Source of the DNA: Zoroaster sp. YZ-2022
Taxonomy: Eukaryota > Echinodermata > Asteroidea > Forcipulatida > Zoroasteridae
DNA: 64,000 nucleotides
Direction of reading: 5' to 3'
Assembly (NCBI GenBank): GCA_029582265.1
Contig: CM055816.1
Coordinates: 83,675,165-83,739,164, forward strand
In this document: in pieces, positions 21,830 to 31,976 of the stretch
Layout of the letters: each line of letters begins with the position of its first letter
Position numbering within the stretch: the stretch's first letter is position 1
Program-made: the position numbers and the translations under genes
Notes under the pieces: generated by a model
The model's database searches: none
Told to the model about the DNA's origin: nothing
Seen by the model: only the letters and a program-made list of their open reading frames with translations

Positions 21830-22325
21830 AAAAAATTTAAGTTACTCAGCGAATACCAGGCATTCAGGAGCCGCGATTTATCGGGATTGATCCCTACCGG
21901 CGCTTTAAAGGCATAGGCTAAAGTCGTATAGGGTCACTTCACCGGCTTCCATTAGGACCCTTCTGGTCTGGCGTTCCGGCTCACCGATGTATATCCTTCC
22001 CTGCCCCGATTCCTAGCCAGGAAGGCCCTGCACCTTTAGGGGAGAAACAAGGCAGCTCCCAAGCATTACCGGTGCCAGGTCCAGCGAAAAAGCCAAGTTC
22101 CTAAATCGGGCGTAGACGGTAATCGAACCCAGACCCCGGTGGTCTGAGGGGACAGTACCAGCGCACTATCGGATCGTGCTACGAGTACGTTGGTAATTTT
22201 TGATTGCAATTAAAATGTGTTAAAGTATTCAAGGATATATTGGGTACAAAAAATCGCCGTTGGGAGTTGAACTGGTTACCGTTCGCTTGACAGTCGGTCG
22301 CTCTACCAACTGAGTTATCAGTGCC
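21830..22325 (-). mobile_element. Dimeric tRNA-derived SINE (SINE-3), near full length
   Basis: Minus strand order: tRNA-like head 1 (22325-22255: GATAACTCAGTTGGTAGAGC, GTTCAACTCC), about 55-bp linker, head 2 (22190-22110: GTAGCACGATCCGATAGTGC, GGGTTCGATTACCG), then a body of about 270 bp ending CTGGTATTCGCTGAGTAACTT and an A/T tail. The 11.2-kb copy has the same two heads in the same order and spacing. The 3' end alone recurs at 27905-28025 with a (TTGA)n tail. Confidence 0.7.
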
Positions 22326-22964
22326 AGTGATGATCATTAATGTAAAATGTCCCAATGTTAGCTTCATCATACTTGACATAGGGCGACATTTCCCTCCCTA
22401 ATTGTAGGTAAATTTCCCTTCAGTTCTGATAAAGAATGGTATTTTATTAATCCATGATTGTCGACCCTAATAATCATGGTCGGCGATCGGGAGTACAACA
22501 TGTCCCCCAACATTTGTGACGGCTAGCAATGTCCCCCAATAATGATCACTCCCTAACGAAGAGTCATTCTTAGCGCACATAAAAATTATTACATGGTTCT
22601 AATTGCAGTTAATTTTGACACCCCAATTAGGCTGTTGGACCAATGATTTTATTACACCCAATAATGCGAACGGTGTTTAAATGAGGTTAATACTAATTGA
22701 AATATTCCGGAAATTTGTTTGCGTAAAAAAGGTGGTAGGTAGTAAAAATGGTGATAGGTCAGGTCAATAAGGGAAACAAACACCAGAAATAAGTTATATA
22801 AGTGCTGTTTTTATTATTTTTCTGTTTTCCAGCGGTTTTTCCAGCGGTATACCGGCTAGCAAAAAAATAAAAACACCCAAGCCTAATGGAAACGTATTAT
22901 TATTAAATAAAGTGCAAAGGTCGTTGACACACCCACGAAGCCCCAGTTCCTGCAAAATGACTAG

Positions 22965-23092
22965 GGTATCTCTGTTCGACGACCGTTTTCGAGGCGAAAA
23001 ATTCGTCTCAAACTTACAATGTTGAGTTTCCTAAGAGCAGAAACTTAAGCTATCTGTTGACACCAAGCTTGTAACTGTATCTGGAAAAAGCT
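22965..23092. repeat. Repeat B copy 2
   Basis: See 21305-21465. It borders the 3' end of the long gene. A possible poly(A) signal for that gene (AATAAA on the minus strand) lies further down at 22810-22815. Confidence 0.6.
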
Positions 23093-23099
23093 GGACCTA

Positions 23100-26000
23100 T
23101 CAGTGCACATTGTGCAGTATAATTGACAAAGCTTGTCTTGTGTTAAATTCTATCTCCTCTTCTACAGGCTCATATAGTGCTTTATGAACCTCGTCTCTTA
23201 CAGGGACAAAATCCGCGAACATGACAGCACTATTGTCCAACAATGGCTGCGGATTCACCATCCATGAACTGATTGACTTTTGAAGATCAGTGTAGTAGGT
23301 ACTTGTTTGAATTACAGAAATTTGTTCCGTGTCCAGCATTCGCATGATTGGTTGAGTTATGTGGGCATTTATGATGCCCATGGCTCTGATACCGCCAATA
23401 ATGATTGAGTCTTGCAGATCATACATTACTGACCGAGAGAGTTGATTGTTTTGTCGGTGGATCGGTAGAGATTGGTATGTTCCTTTGATGTGGCCATGGT
23501 GGTGATGATAATATACTGCCGCGCCATTCTCAAATGGGATATTAAATCTGTTTCCGCGATATGCTTTCAAATGACTCCTCTCTCCTATTTGTTCCAGATG
23601 ATCGATAAACTCTTTAGGCGATCCTGCCTGGGCGCTTGCATCAGGGCCAAATGCCTCGCATACCGTCCTGATAGCAAGGAAGGTGGCGGACTCCTTACGA
23701 CTCCATGGCAAATACTTTTCACGGCCAAGTTTGCCAGTGGTAGACACGACCTGTTCCCATTCTTTTAGGGCAGCCCCAGCATACTCTTGGAAATTTAACA
23801 CTAAATGTTTACCACAATACAAATCATTTATTGTAGTCATGTTTGCCTTTGTTTCATCACTCAGACTTTCCCAGTTTGCAGTTACTTTTGGCAATGTTTT
23901 TTCTCGCCATTCTTGCATCAGCTGTACACATTTCTTATTGACAATGCATCTGTCTGTCATTGTGTTTTTCACTTTCAACATTAGTTCATTGAGTTTGTTT
24001 TCATTATTTTCAATGTCGATACATGTCATTTCTTGAATGGTGCCAATTGTTTCATCTAAGAGGGATGCTGCCGTTTCAGTTTGTATTTCAGACAGACCAA
24101 TACCATATGTTCCTGTATCAGTTGATACGAGACTTGTCAAGTATGGCGTGTGTTTTTGGGTTGTCCCATCTACATGTAGTGTTAGTGACGAAGAGCCGTT
24201 TTCCATAGCAACCTTTGCAGATTCTTTAGCAATTAGTGCTTGTTCAAATGCCATCATCCTTATTAATGTTGGCTTTGGCAGTCTCCCACAGTTCAACCCA
24301 CCTACACGGTTCAAAATCAGTTTTATGATGTCAGACACATGCCTTGATCCTACGCCTCTGGAAATCAGCTCATAACATACAACACGAATATCTGCTTTAT
24401 ACTGTCCACATTCAAAAGTTGTGATTTCATTATCACTCATGATCTCATCAATATCAGATTTCAATTTGACATTTTCTTTCTCTAATTCCTTCAGCTGAGT
24501 ACGTAGTGATTGGTTTGCTTCCCCTGACATAGTAGACTCCTCGCAGCGTTTGAGCCTCTGGTATCGTAACTGTTCAGTTCTATTCTTACTTTCATGCCTC
24601 TTTTCTAGTAAGCCTTTATTTAACTTGACTATTTCTTTTTTCAATGCTTCCACCTCTGCTTCAAGCTGTGCAGTTTTGCTCTCTTCTTTCACCAGCTGCA
24701 CAGTTTTAGTATGAAGTCTGCGAACAACATTACTCCTTGTCAAGGAGCTTACCTGCTTTTCTAGTTTGGCTGATATTTCTGTTACCTTTTCTAATTCACG
24801 CTTGTATTTAGAGCGTTCCTTTTTTAAACCTTCAGCAATAAGATATTTGTCATGCATGGAGATTTTGGTAGCTTGCTGTGCAGCCTTGGTCTCCTGCTCA
24901 GCAGATAATCAAAGTTCTCGTTCCCTTTCAACTTGTGAGACCAAGCTCTGTTTCTCTTGTTTCTCTGCCTCCAGAAGCTCATGCAGAATGGAAATACTAT
25001 CACCATGACTACGAAGCATGTATCCGATGGTTGTGTCTGAATCACTCGTGGTGTATCCGCTGTCATCATTTTTGGAAAGCCTTTCATCCAAGTCATAATC
25101 ATCGTAATCATTTATTTCTGTTGGTGCGCGTGGTTGTGGAAGCTCATATTTTGCAGTTAAAAAACTGTCTCTTTCATCTTTGTCCAAGTCCCGCGATACT
25201 CTTCTTTTCTTAGCAGCCAAGCTTTCCCAATTTGTTTGTATTGTGCCTCTGGGTGGAGTCACAGTATTGGGAAACAGTTTTCTCCACCACGTATCGTGTA
25301 CAGTTTTCCAGGTTATGTCATTCCTAGCACGGAACTGGTGAAGTTCAATCACCACATGGTTGGTCAAAGTTCTGGAACAAGTATCAGCATTTCCCAACCA
25401 CTCTGGTGTTATTCCATATGCTGCACATGCTAGACCAATAACTTTGGTTTGGGTTGTTGACAGTTCTGGTACTTCTTGACATAACGGAAGGTAGTCTCCA
25501 GTCTTGTCAGCTTTAGCAACATACCGTTTTACCTTTGCAAGTACCCCTGTCATGTTTGGTGGTTGCTTCAGACCAAGACAGTCAAAGATCGGGGGAAGTC
25601 CTTGTCTGTAGCTGGTGTTCGATGACTCAATAGCATCACGTATCAGCTCTACCAAGGCAAACGTAGCTGTAGAGTTGCTGTGCCAATGACCTGAAAGATA
25701 GAAAATAAATATAAAAATTAATTATTTATTAATTCATTTTATATAGGCAAAACTTCTAGAACAATTCGTTTGATGTATCACAAAGTGACGGATGTTAACC
25801 ATTATTGGAATTTATCGGAAAACAGCTTCTGTATCGGCATGAATTAAAAACATGCCATAAACATTCACCAATTCCTCTGTTAAATAAAAATAGAACTATC
25901 AAATGGATTTCCTATTAAATTTTATATAATAAACACTGTATTTTCCTTTTTTTCTGATGCACTTCACAATTATCACCGATTAACCGCAGGGATGGATATG

Positions 26001-26696
26001 CGCACATTATAAATCATTCTTAATATAAAAATGTGTCATTGACAAAACTGTTTTTTAGTATTGTATTTGTACAATGCATTCACTACTTAAACAAACATAA
26101 AATTTTGGGCCTACAGTGCCAGTGTCATGACCTTAATAAATTTATTACACAGCAAGACTTTTTAGCTGTTTTCCTGGATCAAATGGTTAATTCAATTTTT
26201 ATTAAAATATTCTTGACAAGCATAAACCTGGGCAAACACACAAACAATTCCAAATTTTCAGGGGGAGGGTGAATGAGACACTGCACGGCTTTTTCTTTCA
26301 ACTGCGCATGCGCGAACAAAGAAACATTGAGCGTGGGCCTTTGATAACTGGTAAACAATCATACAATGCCGTTACATTTTATGCTATTACTCCCTATCAC
26401 ACTATTTTATAGAAATTGTACAATTTCGATCTAAATTATACCTCATAAAACTTAATCTTGTGAATTAATTCATGTGTTATCAAATAAACACAACTATTTT
26501 CTACATAAATCAGAACTCAAAACTTACCTGGACACTCTTTGTCTTTGATAAGAAGCTGTATTTCTTCCAACGTCCATCCAGCGAGCTCTCGTATTTTGGC
26601 TGTGCCCTCTGCGGCCCATGACCCGATCGGTCCGCGTGGAAGTTCACTTCTTCTCCCAAACTTCTCTGTCAATTTCGTGGGTGTTTCACTTGTTGT
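23100..26696 (-). CDS. Long coiled-coil protein of unknown family, one in-frame TGA
   Basis: Two exons: 26528 up to at most 26696 (open frame, true start not fixed), and 25690-23100. The junction is clean: exon 1 ends CCAG|GTAAGT (26528/26527), exon 2 begins after TTTCAG (25691/25690). Phase 1 joins as G|GT to give KDKECPG then HWHSNSTATFALVEL. The intron is 837 nt. At least 919 codons are covered. Layout: an N-terminal part with two WxxL-type helices; a Lys/Arg-rich block (AAKKRRVSRDLDKDERD); an acidic linker (DYDDYDLDERL); a coiled coil of about 190 residues; then a C-terminal domain with LHVDGTT (24170), NTMTDRC (near 23954), DLYCGKH and a His cluster (YHHHHGH). A single TGA at 24911-24909 interrupts an otherwise intact frame; CGA (Arg) would fit the coiled coil. 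No ATG lies in the exon-1 frame, so an upstream exon may exist. The family is not recognised. D-containing motifs hint at an RNase H-like fold (inference). Confidence 0.75.
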
Positions 26697-27289
26697 TCAT
26701 CAAAATGGATGTAATTACAACAAAGAGCAGACTTTTAACTCCAATTTAGTGGGTCCGTCAATGAAAACCGACCTAGATTTACTGATTTATGGCGAATCTC
26801 GCTGAATCCATTTAAGAACCCATAACTGTTTAATAACTCTCGAAGGAAATAAAATATCAACATGACTGACACGAGTCTGACCTCTGAGAGGTTACAAGTA
26901 CCATTATATGGAACCAACAGACGATTGTGATAAATGAAACACTGAAGGAAATACCATTTTTGATAGGGGTGTTTTTGAAAAACGAAGGAACTTTGCGTGC
27001 GTGAATTATCAATGGTGAAAACACAGACCATTTCACACGGGGCAAAAAAATTCATATTTTGAAAAAAAGATATAAAATACTTCCTGCGTATGTACTACTA
27101 CCAGATTTTACAGTAGTTGAGAACAGACTTTGATGATAATACATGTCAAAAAATAATAGGAAAATATGCAGCCAATTTGGTTATATGACTTTGTAGAAGT
27201 CGGCTATTTCAGGAAATCTGCCACAATTTCCGTGTGTGTAGTGTAAGGCAGAACAATTGTGCAGTGGCTGTGACTCATCACGCGGTGAA
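26697..27289. other. Upstream region of the long gene
   Basis: A minus-strand frame at 26735-27055 lacks motifs. No promoter element or upstream exon with convincing splice sites was found. It is bounded on the right by family A copy 3. Confidence 0.35.
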
Positions 27290-27790
27290 TTTCCATGTTA
27301 TAATATTTTCGCCCCTCCCCTCCACACATTTCGACACTGATTTAAACCAGTGCGTTTACGCTAATACAAAGGCTACAAAAATAGGCCTATTTCATGGAAT
27401 GGGTTAATGCAATTCAGGTCGCCAATAAATTCTCATAACAAACGAAGTATCCCTTTTGGAAAGAAAGACATACGCTTGGAAGCAATCTAGGACCACTGGT
27501 TCAGTAACCCAGTGTATCGAATGTACTCGCATTTGGAAGTCAGGGACCCCATGTCACGATATAGGACCCTTTTTACACAATCCCTCCAACGTCATACGGT
27601 CCTCAAATCTTTATTTTTCAGAAAAATTTAAGGGCACGAAAGTTATGACAGCTCGGCGCACGTGGAAAAGGACGTTCCTATACCTACAATGTTACCGTTA
27701 AACTTACATAGCGCCCTCAAAGGACAAAGTAAGTTAGTTTACCTAAATTGCTCTAAAAATATCCTTGGAGGGTTTAAAAATCGGTCAAAC
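27290..27790 (-). repeat. Dispersed repeat family A, copy 3 (diverged)
   Basis: Collinear with 20610-21200: CCCCTCCCCTCCACACATTTCGACACTG, ATAGGCCTATTTCATG, CAATTCAGGTCGCC, ACATAGCGCCCTCAAAGGAC. It is more diverged than copies 1 and 2, and the tRNA-like end is missing. Confidence 0.65.
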
Positions 27791-27904
27791 TTTGCACGAT
27801 TGAGTATTCAGAAAGCTTGCATCCGAACTCCCAAACAGTAGGGTTATTATAGGGCCTAATCTGCAGTCTGTGTTTTAAGGGATTTTATGTGCAAACATTG
27901 TTAG

Positions 27905-28025
27905 GTAAAAAAATCAATCAATCAATCAATCAATCAATATTTTATTTTTAAAGTTACTCAGCGAATACCAGGCATTCAGGAACCGCGATTTATCGGGATT
28001 GATCCCTACCGGCGGCGCTTTAAAC
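27905..28025 (-). mobile_element. 3' end of SINE-3 with (TTGA)n tail
   Basis: Matches 21830-21905 (GTTACTCAGCGAATACCAGG, CGCGATTTATCGGGATTGAT) with a tail of six TCAA units on the plus strand at about 27916-27940. It lies in the same repeat context as the 21.8-kb copy (AGGGATTTTATGTGCAAACA on its left). Confidence 0.65.
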
Positions 28026-29677
28026 GTTCCCTGTAAAATTTGGAGGTGTTAATACAAACAACAGTGGTACTGCATTCTCCATGGTGTTTACACTGGGTAA
28101 TTGCTTAATGTAAAACATCTGAGACTGAGAATCTTAGAACAGACCTATATGGGGCTAATTATAGTTAATAAATATTGAGGAAAGGAAAGTCAACGATCTC
28201 GTGTTTGCCATAAATCAACCTTGATTTTAAATCAGTGAAAGCAATGTAAAAAGTATCCCCACTCTTTACTACTATAACGTAAACTATTATAATTATAAAC
28301 TATCGTATGATTAATAATGTTCTTGCAACTCTGTATAACATAATACACATCCATGCAATCTAGCTACAGTGTGTATCGGTAGGCGGGGATACGGGGTCTT
28401 GACAAGGGGGGGGGGGGGGGGCACAGGGCAAAAACAAGGAACAGAAAACAAATTGTCAAATTTGTAATGTAATAGGCCTACATGCCTATAGCAATACAAA
28501 AGGGTACACGTCCTCCAACTACCAGCACTAATCTGCAGCTTTGAGGCATACCCACTGATCTGTATCCACTGGATGCCATGCGCTCACAATGATCACGCGT
28601 TGCAATGTGTATTCCTTTGTCATTCCTTTTGTAACAGGAGCACCGAAATTGGCCTGTGGTGGCTTGCCGTAATGGGCGACCCTCGGTCCAGTCAGTAAGC
28701 ATACCTCACCAACTGCATGTTAACGTTGAGGGCAGCAAATAATCACGGACCACTATAGGAGGTTTTTACCTGTTGTGATGTTTTGTTTAAAAAATACATA
28801 CTATTAGGCCTAATATATCTACCATTAAAAACAGAACATTAGTACATAATGTTTTGTTTTAATTACATGACCTTGATAAAAAAAAATGACGCCCTGACTT
28901 CGCATTGTGTTATGTGTCATTGTTCCACCAATACAGCAAAGCACCATGAACCTGCCACAGATACAGGGTAGGCAATTAAAGAAGCGAACATGCTTAATTC
29001 ATTTCTATAATAATGGCATATTTAATGTTCACAGTTTTTTAATTATTTTCTTGTACCCCTTTTTGCTGCATCCTAGATCTGCTCTTGCACAGCCTTTCAT
29101 GGGTCCTAATACACGGAATGTACATTATATGAAAGCACATTATGTCCCCTACTGTTTTGTCGCTTCTATATTGTTTTACTTATAATTAGAACAGTCTCCT
29201 TCTCTAGGGACGGAATCAGGATTGCTGCAGCAGGGGGTTCATACGTTACACGAATACATTTACACTATTAGGGAAGGTACAAACAACATTGGTATCTAGT
29301 GACGTACGTTAATTTCAACCTTTTTTGTTTTCAATGAATATATCATAAAACTAACCTTTGAAAGTTTCAACATAATACTAGATGCTGACGGTTTTGAGAA
29401 AACGATGAAAAACTGTTTCATGCTTTTAATTTAAAAAAAAAACAGGTTGGCAACTTTATTTGGTAAATTAATTGGGTATAATCATTCATTGTTCTCTCTA
29501 AGATGAATATACATTGCAGAGGGAATAGTCTCTCATGATGATTGGTGCTTTTACAACTTGACAGGTATCCCTTGTAAGATTTAGACTATAATTCGTTGAT
29601 TTGATAATTTGCAAATTACCAATGCTGTCCCTTTCCTTTAAACATGACAATTCATAAAGTAAAGTACATAATAAACA
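28026..29677. other. Non-coding stretch, one weak minus-strand frame
   Basis: A G-run at 28404-28420. A 74-codon minus-strand frame at 28478-28702 has protein-like composition with three or four Cys (CSCYKRNDKGIHIATRDHC) but no family match and no good splice acceptor; treated as unproven. The rest is AT-rich without signals. Confidence 0.35.
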
Positions 29678-29990
29678 TTAATGCCTTCCATATCCATGTT
29701 GCGGCAATTTCTTGTGACGATTGGGGAGGAAAGGGGGTTTGGCCCGGTGGATAGCAAGGCCCCTGATCCCCAGCCTTACACCCCATCTTGATCTAACAAT
29801 GTCTTCATTGTTAATTGCTACATCAGTATTATTTGTATCAGTATTACACTCTGTTTCCTCTCCGATATCTGCCACTAATTCATCCCAAAAGCTATTCACT
29901 CAATCCGTGCACATCTTTATAGCCCTCAAGCGGTGATAATGCTCCAAGTCTTCTGAGTATAGGGCACTTCGCAGAGCCACTTATTTATAT
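29678..29990 (-). pseudogene. Degenerate coding fragment, family unknown
   Basis: One minus-strand frame from about 29988 reads VALRSALYSEDLEHYHRL, continues to KMCTD, a TGA, then VNSFWDELVADIGEETEC, an Asn/Thr/Asp-rich stretch and DIVRSRWGVRLG. The composition (acidic, with aromatic spacing) is that of a real protein rather than a chance frame. It is interrupted by TGA at about 29906. It could be a gene relic, a transposase tail, or two exons. No motif fixes the family. Confidence 0.35.
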
Positions 29991-30616
29991 TATTTTGTAT
30001 TATTATTTGGTTTAGTTTGGTTCATTACCCCAAGTTTATATTTGACATAATAGCAATATAGGTTTACTTACAAAAACCTCTTCCCTGCTGACCATTATCA
30101 AAAGCGCACGCTAACCGGCGTTATGATTTTATATATATAAAAAATGACCTGACGATAAACTGCTGGTGGCGCAATTAAAGGGCGCCCTCAACATGACAGG
30201 TGGACAGAACGGATTAGCGTATTCTCCCACCACCTATAGGAGACACATTTTGGAAGAAAACACCCAAATATCCTCCCAAAGATCCTGCAAATGTCTGCCT
30301 ATGCACCCAGTGTTTCCTTCAAGAGTCACTAACTCTGTGGTTTGGGGATGTGTTTAAAGCACAGACAAAATAACTAACATTTACAGTCAATTCAAACTAC
30401 TAATATGTTCTATACGTTTACCAAAACAAGTTCTAAAATAAATAATTAAAGAAATAAAAATAACAGTTTAAAAGTTTAAAGGGAAAGCACAATATTGGTC
30501 ATTTTCAGATATAATATTAAATTCAAGAATGTTCAACTGAAAACTTATAAAGTATCAATCATCCTGAGAAATTATTTCTTCGGAAGAACTGTCTTTTTGA
30601 GAGAAAACATTATTAA
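29991..30616. other. AT-rich stretch without recognised features
   Basis: Nothing recognised. Plus-strand frame 30166-30357 lacks motifs. Confidence 0.3.
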
Positions 30617-30966
30617 TAATAATAATGTGTGGACTTATATAGCGCACGTATCCACCAACTGAGTGGTGCTCACGGCGCATATTATTACCCCTGCTCATAA
30701 GGCTCATAAGGCTCATAAATCATTCTTGAAACCATCTCAGCTCCCTGGGGAGTATACAGCTCAATTGCTGCCATTACAGTGCATATAGGGCTAATCAACC
30801 AACTCTGCCCTCACAGGTACCCATTTAATCCCTGGGTGGAGAGAAGCAATTATGGTTAAGTGTCTTGCTCAAGGGCACAAGTGTCACGGCCGGGATTCGA
30901 ACCCACATTCTGCTGCTAACACCAGAACTTGAGTCCGGTAAGCTTGACCGCTCAGCCACGACACTC
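30617..30966 (-). mobile_element. tRNA-derived SINE-1, second full copy
   Basis: Minus strand: head GTGTCGTGGCTGAGCGGTCA, B-box GGGTTCGAATCCCGG, central block GTGCCCTTGAGCAAGACACTT, and tail ending in (ATT)n at 30617-30630. Same layout as 5188-5566. A local duplication AAGGCTCAT occurs in the body. Confidence 0.8.
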
Positions 30967-31976
30967 CAGTCAAATTTACACAAATTTGCCGTCCGGCATC
31001 CTTTTGTTAAGCCTTTGTTGAAATGAACGTAGTTTACCAAATACCAATATTGTACCTTCCCTTAAAGTTAATACAATAATTATACATGCTGAATAATCCA
31101 AGTACATGAACAGTTATAACACGAGTGGATTCAGAGTGACTAAATAAGTGGCACACGATGGAAGGGGGCACATTCAGCGTAGAATAATATTCATGTTTGT
31201 TTTGTCGTTTGAGGGCGCTATATCAGGTCAATGTACTCTTTGTCATTACAGCTGCTTGGCACAATGAGGAATTTACAGCTGCTTGGCACAATGAGGAATA
31301 CGTCACTCCCCCATTTGTATCAGTCGCTCTGTATATCTTGTGCTATAAATACAAATGCCTATAAAACCTCGGTTCTGGCACTTTTTTAATTATGTTTATT
31401 TTTCTGGCCTTTCTTATATAGTTATTTGTTTCATTTGTTTTTGTCTTATAGGTAGGCTTAACTGCAATGCATGGTTAGTCTCCATCGCACAGATTAAGAA
31501 CAATACTTGAAACAAATATAACCTTGTGGGCGATAATAATCAAAAATAATTCACTTTGTCAGTTATAATGCCAATGATTACAATGCTTCAAGAGTTTCTT
31601 CAAATGAAAGTAACGGTTTTCAGTAAAAAAAAAAAAAAAATACTGGCCGTCTTGACGGTAAAGTTCAACATCATTACTTGGAAGCAGCTTTTTGACATTT
31701 ATTTCTGTGAAACTAAAATAGTTTCTATTGTAACACAATATGATCTTCATCAAAGATGTCAGAATCCAAAACGAGCAATTCTTACAAGTTGCAACACAGT
31801 ACATATGGAAACATATCTCCAACTAATGCATGTTTCTTTTGAAATCCATACTTGTATCCATATCCTGAAGTTGACATCGTAAACTAGTAATTAGGCGCTG
31901 GTTGAAGTCCAAGTTTGTCTCAGGAATACACAATTTCGATCTCCCAAAGTTCATCACACACTATACAGAATGTTTA
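30967..31976. other. Downstream region of the bZIP gene
   Basis: Likely 3' UTR and spacer of the bZIP gene. A minus-strand AATAAA lies at 31395-31400, about 580 nt past the stop. A 20-bp tandem duplication (TTACAGCTGCTTGGCACAATGAGGAA) lies at 31246-31300. A poly(A) run lies at 31626-31639. Confidence 0.4.
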
